This document shows positions 52,353 through 59,802 of a DNA stretch of 64,000 bases, one piece after another. Every line of letters starts with the position of its first letter. Position 1 is the stretch's first letter. Origin of the DNA: Chitinophaga sp. YR627. Its GTDB lineage: Bacteria; Bacteroidota; Bacteroidia; Chitinophagales; Chitinophagaceae. A program made the translations under genes and the position numbers. The notes beneath the pieces are model-generated. The model was not told the origin of the DNA and did no database searches. It worked only from the letters and a program-made list of their open reading frames with translations. The stretch covers positions 868,001-932,000 of the forward strand of contig NZ_FOUX01000003.1 in assembly GCF_900114995.1 (NCBI RefSeq). The letters run 5' to 3'.

Positions 52353-53264
52353 CTACTTTGTCAATTCCCTGAAGATAGACTCCAGGCTTTGTGAATTGCT
52401 CTGCAAAGAAAGGATGTTCCGGTTACTTATCAAAGCAAATTGTAGCAGGTTTTTGCGCACATCTTCCAGATTGGCGGCAAATAGTTGCCAGGTACCGGCG
52501 TCCTGCTGTTTTACCCGTGTTACGCCTGGTATCTGCAACAGCTCGGCCTCTGTAGGAAGCGGTGCGCCGAAAGATACCTGGATATAACCATTTTGCTGGT
52601 CGCCTTGTTGCAGGTTCTGGAGGGAATCGTCCGCAATAATGTTGCCTTTGTTGATAATAATGACCCTGCTGCACATGGCTTCCACCTCCTGCATAATGTG
52701 TGTGCTGAGCATAATGGTCTTGGTTTTACCCAGTTCTATGATCAGGTCGCGCACATCTACCAGCTGGTTGGGATCGAAGCCGGAGGTCGGTTCATCCAGG
52801 ATCAGCACTTCAGGATCGTGAATCAGTGCCTGGGCCAAACCAACACGCTGCTGGTAACCTTTGGACAACTGTCCGATCTTTTTTTTGCTTTCCGGCTGTA
52901 AGCCGGTCATAGCGATCACTTCGGAAATGCGTTTTTCCTTATTACTACCGAGTTTATGTACTTCAGCGATAAAGCTGAGGAACTCCCGGACGTACATGTC
53001 TTTATAGAGAGAATTGGCTTCCGGCAGGTAGCCGATACGCTGCCTGACTTCCATGGGATGCGTCACTACATCATAGCCGCATACGCTGGCATTACCGCCA
53101 CTGGGGGGCAGGTAACCGGTGATCATCTTCATGGTAGTGCTCTTGCCGGCCCCGTTAGGACCCAGAAAACCCACTACTTCGCCTTTGTTCAGCGAGAAGG
53201 AAATATCATTGACTGCCCGTTGCTCTTCGTATACCTTGCTTAACTGTGTTACTGTGATTGACAT
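52353..53264 (-). CDS. gldA: ABC transporter ATP-binding protein, GldA-like (gliding motility)
   Basis: 303 residues from the ATG at 53264, four codons inside the longest frame. ABC motifs are complete: Walker A GPNGAGKST, Q-loop IGYLPEANSLY, signature QLSKGYQQRVGLAQAL, Walker B EVLILDEPTSGFDP and the STHIMQEVE H-loop. The long C-terminal part and the overall sequence are those of GldA, the ATPase of the gliding-motility transporter GldAFG in Bacteroidota. GldF and GldG genes are not adjacent. The gene precedes eno. Confidence 0.85.
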   Translation of the reverse strand: MSITVTQLSKVYEEQRAVNDISFSLNKGEVVGFLGPNGAGKSTTMKMITGYLPPSGGNASVCGYDVVTHPMEVRQRIGYLPEANSLYKDMYVREFLSFIAEVHKLGSNKEKRISEVIAMTGLQPESKKKIGQLSKGYQQRVGLAQALIHDPEVLILDEPTSGFDPNQLVDVRDLIIELGKTKTIMLSTHIMQEVEAMCSRVIIINKGNIIADDSLQNLQQGDQQNGYIQVSFGAPLPTEAELLQIPGVTRVKQQDAGTWQLFAANLEDVRKNLLQFALISNRNILSLQSNSQSLESIFRELTK

Positions 53265-53581
53265 TAGGTTTTCCACTTTGGCGGCCCTAAAGTATGAAAA
53301 TCGAGTTAGAATAAAAACCGCTGATAATCGTCTACATGTTAAATAACTGTGTAAATGGGTGTTAAATGAGTCATACTACCGATTTAACTAAATATTTATG
53401 ACTAAAATTGGCACGGAATATATAATTTTAAATATATTCACAAATTGTAACCTGATGCAGGGCAGCATGTTCTGATATATTCTGGTTATATTTATCACCT
53501 ACATTGTATTGAATGCATGATCGCAACAGTTGTTAATCAATAATCACTATACATTTTAAACCCTGCAAACTTTAAGATTTC
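53265..53581. other. 317-bp intergenic region before the Ter locus
   Basis: Separates the divergent gldA and first terD genes. It is AT-rich in the left half; I see no exact TAnnTTTG box, no strong inverted repeat and no gene. The terD promoter must lie here but cannot be placed. Confidence 0.5.
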
Positions 53582-54157
53582 ATGGCAATTAATTTATCGA
53601 AGGGACAAAAAATCGACATCGGGCTTTCCAAAATCAGCGTAGGTCTGGGTTGGAATCCAAATGAGGGGACGGGCAATGATTTTGATCTTGATGCATCCGC
53701 GTTTATGATTGATAATAACAGGTTAATTCCTGGAGAAGGTTACTTTGTATTCTACGGTAATACCACGTCACCGGACGACGCCCTGCTCCATACAGGTGAT
53801 GATCCTACCGGTGGAAATAGTGCAGAAGGAGATGATGAAACCATCCGGGTAGATCTGTCCAAAGTAAATGCTGATATCAAAGAAATACTGTTTGTTGTCA
53901 CCATCCATGATGCTGCTACACGCAGACAGAATTTCGGTCAGGTAAGAAACTCATATATCCGTATCGTTGATGATGCGAGTGGCGAGGAAATCGCTAAATA
54001 TGAACTGGGTGAAGACTTCTCCGTAGAAACCGGTGTTGAATTCGGCCGCCTTTACCAGAGAGATGGCAAATGGCGCTTCGAGGCTTCCGGTATCGGATAT
54101 AAAGAAGACCTGGCTTACTTCCTGGGCAAATACTACAAGGGACAAATCATCAAATAG
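53582..54157 (+). CDS. terD: TerD family protein, copy 1
   Basis: A 191-residue TerD domain. MAINLSKGQKIDIG is the usual start. The first Ca2+-binding motif is VGLGWNPNEGTGNDFDLDAS and the second GDDPTGGNSAEGDDETIRVD, with many Asp residues; SKVNADIKEILFVVTIHDAA and FGQVRNSYIRIVDD are family-typical. TerD proteins bind calcium and protect against tellurite, phage or stress in Ter systems. It opens a collinear cluster of twelve genes. Confidence 0.92.
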   Translation: MAINLSKGQKIDIGLSKISVGLGWNPNEGTGNDFDLDASAFMIDNNRLIPGEGYFVFYGNTTSPDDALLHTGDDPTGGNSAEGDDETIRVDLSKVNADIKEILFVVTIHDAATRRQNFGQVRNSYIRIVDDASGEEIAKYELGEDFSVETGVEFGRLYQRDGKWRFEASGIGYKEDLAYFLGKYYKGQIIK

Positions 54158-54193
54158 TCTATTCTATCAACACACTATCGAAATAAAAATTTT

Positions 54194-54862
54194 ATGGCAA
54201 TTAATTTAGTTAAGGGACAAACCATTGACCTCCGCAAAAACGATAAAGGTGAAAGCTTTGATCTGTCAACAGTAACCATAGGTCTCGGTTGGGACGTACG
54301 TAAAAAAAGCGGTGGCTTTTTTGGCAAACTTTTAGGTGGTAAAGAAGAGGAATTTGACCTGGATGCTATCGCATTCCTGCTTGATAAAAATGGTAAAGTA
54401 GCTGACTTAGGCAAAACCGTACAGACAAACGACGGTCGTAACCTGAGCCTTTACCAGGGAGATGTGATCTTCTTTAACAGCCAGCGTCACCCGTCAGGCA
54501 ATATCTGGCTGACAGGCGATAACCGTACCGGTGCAGGCGATGGTGATGATGAGCAGATCATCGTAAAACTGGATAGCCTGGACGCGAAATATGAGAAAAT
54601 CCTTTTCGTAGTATCTATCTATCAGGGTCGTCAGCGTAACCAGCACTTCGGTGGTATCGAAAACGCTTTCATCCGTGCAGTAGACAACAGCGGAAAAGAG
54701 ATCGCTAAATTTAACCTCTCCGGAGATGCATCATATACCAACATGTGCTCACTGGTATTTGCAGAAGTATACCGTAACAATGGTACCTGGAAATTCAGAG
54801 CACTGGGAGATCCTCAGCCAGCTGATAGCTTCGTGGAAATCCTGCGGAACTATGTTTATTAA
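54194..54862 (+). CDS. terD: TerD family protein, copy 2 (with loop insertion)
   Basis: A 222-residue TerD protein starting MAINLVKGQTIDLRKN. The first calcium motif is split: GLGWDVRKKSGG is followed by a hydrophobic insert FFGKLLGGK before EEFDLDAIAFLLD. The second motif is GAGDGDDEQIIVKLDSLDAK. The insert is absent from the two other TerD copies in the locus and may change the partner or metal site. It starts 36 bases after copy 1. Confidence 0.9.
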   Translation: MAINLVKGQTIDLRKNDKGESFDLSTVTIGLGWDVRKKSGGFFGKLLGGKEEEFDLDAIAFLLDKNGKVADLGKTVQTNDGRNLSLYQGDVIFFNSQRHPSGNIWLTGDNRTGAGDGDDEQIIVKLDSLDAKYEKILFVVSIYQGRQRNQHFGGIENAFIRAVDNSGKEIAKFNLSGDASYTNMCSLVFAEVYRNNGTWKFRALGDPQPADSFVEILRNYVY

Positions 54863-54887
54863 TTAACCCTTTCTATAAGAGTCATTC

Positions 54888-55526
54888 ATGAGAAGATTAC
54901 CGGTTTATTTAGTGTTGGATACCTCTGGCTCTATGAGCGGTGAGCCCATAGAAGCTGTGAAAAATGGTGTGCAGGTACTGATCTCTACCCTGAGACAGGA
55001 TCCGTATGCCCTGGAAACTGCATTCCTCAGCCTGATCACTTTTGACAGTGATGCGCGCCAGCTGGTGCCACTTACAGATCTGTCCTCTTTCCAGATGCCT
55101 GAATTAAAGGCTTCAGGCGGTACCTCTCTGGGTTCTGCACTGCAACTGGTGGCTGACAGTATCAACAGGGAAGTAGCGAAATCTACGCCTGACGTAAAAG
55201 GTGACTGGAAACCGCTGGTTTTCCTGATGACAGATGGTATTCCAACCGATACGTGGCAGAACGGATTGAATGCCTTTCAGAATACCAAAATAGGTATTAC
55301 AGTAGCCTGTGCCGCTGGCAATGGCGCTGATGTGAACCTGTTGAAGCAGATCACCAATACCGTTGTTTCACTCGATACGGCAGATGCCGCTACAATCAAA
55401 GCCTTCTTCAAATGGGTGTCTGCTTCCGTAAGCACCGGCAGCCAGAAAGTAGAAAGCGGCGATAAAGAAGTAGCCGGCCTGAATGAATTGCCACCACCTC
55501 CACCGGAAGTGAATATCGTCGTGTAA
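54888..55526 (+). CDS. terY: TerY-like VWA protein, copy 1
   Basis: A 212-residue von Willebrand A domain. The metal-ion site is complete: DTSGSMSGEPIEAVKNG (DxSGS near residues 9-13), Thr in GGTSLGSALQ and Asp in FLMTDGIPTD. The tail ends LPPPPPEVNIVV, closely like VWA copy 2. TerY proteins are adaptors that bind TerD-type partners or the phosphatase/kinase pair. The HAD gene starts one base after its stop. Confidence 0.9.
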   Translation: MRRLPVYLVLDTSGSMSGEPIEAVKNGVQVLISTLRQDPYALETAFLSLITFDSDARQLVPLTDLSSFQMPELKASGGTSLGSALQLVADSINREVAKSTPDVKGDWKPLVFLMTDGIPTDTWQNGLNAFQNTKIGITVACAAGNGADVNLLKQITNTVVSLDTADAATIKAFFKWVSASVSTGSQKVESGDKEVAGLNELPPPPPEVNIVV

Positions 55527-55527
55527 C

Positions 55528-56238
55528 ATGGGAAAAATCAGGCACGTATCTTTCGATCTGTGGATGACGCTGATCCGTTCGCATCCTTCCTTCAAAACGA
55601 AGCGTGCAGCCCTGTTCCGCTCTTTCTTTTCCCTGGAGGCATTTGCGCCGGAAAAGGTAGAAGCCGTATTCAGGGAAACAGATGTGCTCATCAACAACAT
55701 GAACGAAATTACCGGACGTAATGTGCATACATTCGAAATGTATCTGTTATGTCTGCACCTGTTGGGAATAGATATTAAAAGTGTACACCCGGACAAACTG
55801 GAGGAATTCTACAGTTTGTCCGAGGCACTTTTCTTTCAGTATGCTCCATTGCATTTGTATGAGGACACAACAACGTTGTTAGCCGCTTTGCAGGAACAGG
55901 GCATTACAACCAACCTGCTGAGCAACACGGGATTTATTCAGGGTCGTACATTACGTAAACTAATGGCAGAATGGGGATGGGACGCCCTTTTTGCATTTCA
56001 GTTGTATTCAGATGAAACCGGCTATTCAAAACCGGATGCGCAAATGTTCAACCGGATGCTGGACAAAGCTGCTTCTCTGCATACAGACCTTTTATCCACG
56101 GAGGTATGGCATCTGGGTGATAACCAGCTTGCCGATGTTCAGGGTGCACAACGTTTGGGTATAACTGCAACACTGACTGACATTGTCCATAACCCCTTAA
56201 ACAAGTTGTTAAATGAAAGATGTTTATGCCTTACATAA
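55528..56238 (+). CDS. HAD superfamily phosphatase in the Ter cluster
   Basis: A 236-residue HAD protein. Motif I is FDLWMTLI (nucleophile Asp; the usual second Asp is Trp, as in some HADs), motif II LLSNTGF, motif III Lys in GYSKPDAQMF and motif IV GDNQLADVQGA. It probably dephosphorylates a small phosphorylated metabolite. It overlaps the phosphoribosyltransferase gene by 26 bases, a sign of coupled expression and joint function. HAD and phosphoribosyltransferase genes are known companions in Ter biosynthetic modules. Confidence 0.85.
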   Translation: MGKIRHVSFDLWMTLIRSHPSFKTKRAALFRSFFSLEAFAPEKVEAVFRETDVLINNMNEITGRNVHTFEMYLLCLHLLGIDIKSVHPDKLEEFYSLSEALFFQYAPLHLYEDTTTLLAALQEQGITTNLLSNTGFIQGRTLRKLMAEWGWDALFAFQLYSDETGYSKPDAQMFNRMLDKAASLHTDLLSTEVWHLGDNQLADVQGAQRLGITATLTDIVHNPLNKLLNERCLCLT

Positions 56239-57103
56239 CATTGTAGATGCTGCTCAATTCCCGTTTGATCCTGCAGCTTACAGCTGCTTCAAATTTGGGG
56301 ACGGAGCTGTTGCGGAGGCATTCGGTACTGCACTGGCTACCGGTTTCATTGCTACTTACGAAGACAGGTTGTCAGAGAATGAACAGCTGGTCGTGTTACC
56401 CAGCCCATATACTACTATCCCCACCGCTTCCTATCATATGACCACAGCATTTGTAAAAATGCTGAACCGCCATTTGTGTATGAGGGGATACAACCCGGCA
56501 GAAACCGCCAAGATTCATCGCTATAAAACTTATAGCATTGATTACGGCGCGCTGGATATGGAAAGCAGGAAAGCACTGATCATCAATGACAGATACCATC
56601 TGGATAAGGAGTTCCTTGCTGGTAAAACACTGATCTTTACGGACGATATCCGTATAACGGGTAGCCATGAACTGATCATCCGGAATCTGCTGAAGAAATT
56701 CGGGCTGAGCAACGATGCTTATTACCTGTACTATGCACAGTTGCAGAACCAGGATATTCATCCCAACATAGAAAATAAGTTAAACTACTATAGTGTACAT
56801 TCCCTGCAGAGTCTTGAAGCCGTAATCGGATCACCTTCCTTCTGCTTCAATACACGAGTGGTGAAATACATACTCAATGCGCCCTTCGCTGAGTATGAAA
56901 AATTGCTGATGAAACAAACGCATGCGTTCCTCCAGGAACTGGCGGATTGCTGCATTGGTAATAATTATCACCAGATGGAAGAGTACAGGAACAACGCAAA
57001 CTTTTTATTTGATCATCTTCAAAAAATCATACCATCATGGCAATCAATCTGCAAAAAGGAGAAAGAGCCAATATTGAGTTACCAAAATTCACTATTGGCT
57101 TAG
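56213..57103 (+). CDS. Phosphoribosyltransferase-like protein in the Ter cluster
   Basis: A 296-residue protein. The PRPP-binding signature is IFTDDIRITGS (about residues 141-151), with the usual acidic pair followed by an I-T-G turn. The N-terminal part (VVLPSPYTTIPTASYHM) and C-terminal helical part are specific to Ter-associated members. It probably moves a phosphoribosyl group in synthesis of a nucleoside-like compound. Its start overlaps the HAD gene by 26 bases and its last 67 bases overlap the third TerD gene. Confidence 0.8.
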   Translation: MKDVYALHNIVDAAQFPFDPAAYSCFKFGDGAVAEAFGTALATGFIATYEDRLSENEQLVVLPSPYTTIPTASYHMTTAFVKMLNRHLCMRGYNPAETAKIHRYKTYSIDYGALDMESRKALIINDRYHLDKEFLAGKTLIFTDDIRITGSHELIIRNLLKKFGLSNDAYYLYYAQLQNQDIHPNIENKLNYYSVHSLQSLEAVIGSPSFCFNTRVVKYILNAPFAEYEKLLMKQTHAFLQELADCCIGNNYHQMEEYRNNANFLFDHLQKIIPSWQSICKKEKEPILSYQNSLLA

Positions 57104-57591
57104 GATGGGATATTAATGAATCTCATACAGGCGGCGAATGCGACCTGGATGCTTCTGTATTTCTTTTAGGAGAAAACAGAAAGATCATATCAGATCCATA
57201 CTTCGTGTTTTATAATAACCTGGAATCTCCTGATGGCGCTGTAAAACATTCCGGTGATAACCGTACCGGTGCTGGTGATGGCGATGATGAAACCATCCAC
57301 GTAGACCTGTCTGTTATCAATCCTGCTGTAAAGGAGATCTGTGTGGTTGTTACCATCCATGAAGCAGCTGCACGTAAGCAGAACTTTGGTCAGATCCGTA
57401 ATTCATTTATACGCATCTATGATGCTGCGAAAAATGTTGAGCTGGTGAAATATGAACTGGGAGAAGATTTCTCTATCGAGACTTCCGTTGAATTCGGCCG
57501 TATCTATAAACGCGAGAACCAATGGCGTTTTGAAGCGGTAGGTATCGGACAGAGCGGTGGACTGGAACAGTTCCTTTCAAAGTACGCCTGA
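57037..57591 (+). CDS. terD: TerD family protein, copy 3
   Basis: A 184-residue TerD protein. MAINLQKGERANIELPKF fits the family start, so the 67-base overlap with the phosphoribosyltransferase gene is genuine. Calcium motifs are GLGWDINESHTGGECDLDAS and AGDGDDETIHVDLSVI. It closely resembles copy 1 (for example the shared KYELGEDFSIETSVEFGRIY/YELGEDFSVETGVEFGRLY region). Confidence 0.92.
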   Translation: MAINLQKGERANIELPKFTIGLGWDINESHTGGECDLDASVFLLGENRKIISDPYFVFYNNLESPDGAVKHSGDNRTGAGDGDDETIHVDLSVINPAVKEICVVVTIHEAAARKQNFGQIRNSFIRIYDAAKNVELVKYELGEDFSIETSVEFGRIYKRENQWRFEAVGIGQSGGLEQFLSKYA

Positions 57592-57594
57592 TTC

Positions 57595-57740
57595 AATTAA
57601 GAATTAAAAATGGATAATTGATATTTAAGAATTATCAGGTGATAATAGTCTGTATCTCTAAAGAATAGATTCATTATTCATCTGATAATTCCTGATCCTT
57701 CAGTAACAGCAACCCAATGCTTAATTTTTAATTCTTAATT
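57595..57740. repeat. Nested inverted repeat between terD copy 3 and VWA copy 2
   Basis: AATTAAGAATTAAAAAT at 57595-57611 is exactly reverse-complemented at 57724-57740. Inside, AATTATCAGGTG near 57635 and CATCTGATAATT near 57678 form a second, nearly perfect pair. The 188-bp gap is otherwise empty. It resembles a small intergenic hairpin element. Confidence 0.75.
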
Positions 57741-57779
57741 TATAACTACTAATTACAGACCCGATATTATTATAAGAGT

Positions 57780-58415
57780 ATGAGACGTCTTCCGGTATAC
57801 CTGTTGCTTGACACTTCCGGCTCCATGCGCGGCGAACGTATTGAAGCTGTAAAAAACGGCCTGCAGGTATTGGTGTCAAAATTAAGACAGGACCCCTTTG
57901 CCCTGGAGTCAGTGTGGATCAGTATCATTACGTTTGATCGTGAAGTGAAACAGCTGCTGCCACTGACTGCTTTGGAGTCATTACAGTTACCTGAGATCAC
58001 AACGCCCGAATCAGGCCCAACCAATATGGGCGCAGCGCTTGAAATGCTGTGTTCCAAACTGGATGCGGAAGTTGCAAAGGGTAGCGATACGCAGAAAGGC
58101 GACTGGCGCCCCTTACTTTTTTTAATGACGGATGGTAAGCCTTCCGACCTGGCGGCTTTCCGTGAAGTCGTTCCTAAAGTAAAAAGTAAAAATCTTGCTG
58201 CACTGGTGGCCTGTGCCGCCGGGGCAGAAGCACAGGACAGTTTCCTGAAAGAACTGACGGATAATGTTGTACACCTTGACACGGCAGATAGTTCAACGCT
58301 GATGTCCTTCTTTAAGTGGGTATCAGCATCTATCGGTACCGGCAATAAGAGTGTGGGTACGACAGAAGAAATACAACTGCCACCACCACCGGCGGAAGTA
58401 CATGTGATTATCTAA
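57780..58415 (+). CDS. terY: TerY-like VWA protein, copy 2
   Basis: A 211-residue VWA domain, a paralogue of copy 1. Metal-site residues are in DTSGSMRGERIEAVKNG, GPTNMGAALEML and FLMTDGKPSD. The proline-rich tail LPPPPAEVHVII closely matches the tail of copy 1. It probably acts as a second adaptor in the Ter complex. It is separated from the upstream TerD gene by the inverted-repeat element. Confidence 0.9.
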   Translation: MRRLPVYLLLDTSGSMRGERIEAVKNGLQVLVSKLRQDPFALESVWISIITFDREVKQLLPLTALESLQLPEITTPESGPTNMGAALEMLCSKLDAEVAKGSDTQKGDWRPLLFLMTDGKPSDLAAFREVVPKVKSKNLAALVACAAGAEAQDSFLKELTDNVVHLDTADSSTLMSFFKWVSASIGTGNKSVGTTEEIQLPPPPAEVHVII

Positions 58416-58495
58416 ACAAATATAGCAGCAATCGCTATATAACATAACCATGGCTCATGCAGGTACAGCCGGCATGACATTAAAGAACTATACCA

Positions 58496-58747
58496 ATGTT
58501 TTTATTATATCTGATCGTTAATATCCTGATAGTAGGACTCTTCTTATATTCCAAACTGCTGCCTTATGAGGAGCGCTTAACCGGCTCCTATAAGCAGGCA
58601 TTCAGCTTTTTCAAAAGTATCTTCAAACCCGTACTGAGCTTATTCAGTGGTATCAAACCGTTTCAGGTAGGTACAGGATTGTCTGTGGATATGACGCAGA
58701 TCATCTTACTGATCATCCTGCTCGTACTTAATTATTTCTGTCTATGA
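58496..58747 (+). CDS. Small two-helix membrane protein in the Ter cluster
   Basis: An 83-residue protein with two hydrophobic helices at about residues 2-19 and 66-82 (LYLIVNILIVGLFLYS and QIILLIILLVLNYFCL), joined by a basic loop. Both termini would face the same side. Its TGA overlaps the ATG of the next VWA gene (ATGA), a sign of coupled translation. It has no recognised family. It may anchor the VWA-phosphatase-kinase module to the membrane, beside TerC. Confidence 0.65.
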   Translation: MFLLYLIVNILIVGLFLYSKLLPYEERLTGSYKQAFSFFKSIFKPVLSLFSGIKPFQVGTGLSVDMTQIILLIILLVLNYFCL

Positions 58748-59802
58748 GAAGGTTACCCATTTATTTTCTGATAGATGTCTCTGAGTCTATGGTAGGGGAA
58801 CAAATTCAGTTTGTTGAGGAAGGACTTGCAGCGATCATAAAAGAGTTGAAATCCGATCCATATGCGCTGGAAACTGCATGGGTATCTATCATCGTTTTTG
58901 CCGGTCAGGCAAAAACAATAGTACCATTGCAGGAAGTGATCAGCTTCTATCCGCCGAAATTTCCAATTGGCGCAGGCACCTCCCTCAGTAATGGCCTGGG
59001 ACACCTGATGTATGAAATGCGTAAGAATACTATACAGACCACCGCTACACAGAAAGGTGACTGGAAACCGATCGTATTCCTTTTCACAGATGGTACGCCT
59101 ACAGACGACACAAGCGCTGCTGTTCGTGAATGGAAGCAGAACTGGCAGAATAAATCTAATCTGATAGCAATCTCCTTTGGAGAAGAAAATAACCTGAGTG
59201 CCCTGAAAGAACTTACAGAGACCGTATTATTGTTTAAAAATGCAACCCCACAGTCTTATAAGGAGTTCTTCAGATGGGTTACCGCTTCCATCAAATCCAG
59301 CAGCGTGAGCGTCAGCAATAACGGTTCAGGTATAGAACTGGCCAAGCTGAGCGATGGCGTGATAGAAAAGGTGGATGTTGATAAACTACCACCGGTGAAG
59401 CCCGGATTCGTAGATACAAACTACGCCATCTTCGCCGCCAAATGTCAGAACACAGGTAAGCCTTATCTCATCAAGTATAAGAAAGGATTACGTCCTGTAA
59501 ATATCAGCGGACTCGATATGCAGTCAATGGGATACCGCCTCAACGGTGCATTTCCTGTAGATAATGTGTATTTTGAATTGTCTGCCGAAGGTGGGGTGCT
59601 CAACAGCAAGGTAAGCACTGATGAACTGGAAGGATTTCCTACCTGTCCATGCTGTGGTAATCAGTATGGTTTCAGTGTCTGTTCCTGTGGAAAGGTACAT
59701 TGTGTAGGACAGGAAGAAGTAAGTACCTGTTCCTGGTGTGGTAAACAAGGCAAATACGGCTTTGGAGACGGACACCTGGATATTAACAGAACTCAGGGAT
59801 AA
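58744..59802 (+). CDS. terY: TerY-like VWA protein with C-terminal zinc ribbon
   Basis: A 352-residue protein. The N-terminal VWA domain (about 1-200) has DVSESMVGEQIQFVEEG and FLFTDGTPTDD. The middle part contains LPPVKPGFVDTNYAIFAAKC. The C-terminus is a Cys-rich zinc ribbon: CPCCGNQYGFSVCSCGK, then VHC and CSWCGK. This VWA-zinc-ribbon form is the one linked to phosphatase and kinase genes in TerY-P triads. Its stop overlaps the PP2C start by one base (TAATG). Confidence 0.9.
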   Translation: MRRLPIYFLIDVSESMVGEQIQFVEEGLAAIIKELKSDPYALETAWVSIIVFAGQAKTIVPLQEVISFYPPKFPIGAGTSLSNGLGHLMYEMRKNTIQTTATQKGDWKPIVFLFTDGTPTDDTSAAVREWKQNWQNKSNLIAISFGEENNLSALKELTETVLLFKNATPQSYKEFFRWVTASIKSSSVSVSNNGSGIELAKLSDGVIEKVDVDKLPPVKPGFVDTNYAIFAAKCQNTGKPYLIKYKKGLRPVNISGLDMQSMGYRLNGAFPVDNVYFELSAEGGVLNSKVSTDELEGFPTCPCCGNQYGFSVCSCGKVHCVGQEEVSTCSWCGKQGKYGFGDGHLDINRTQG

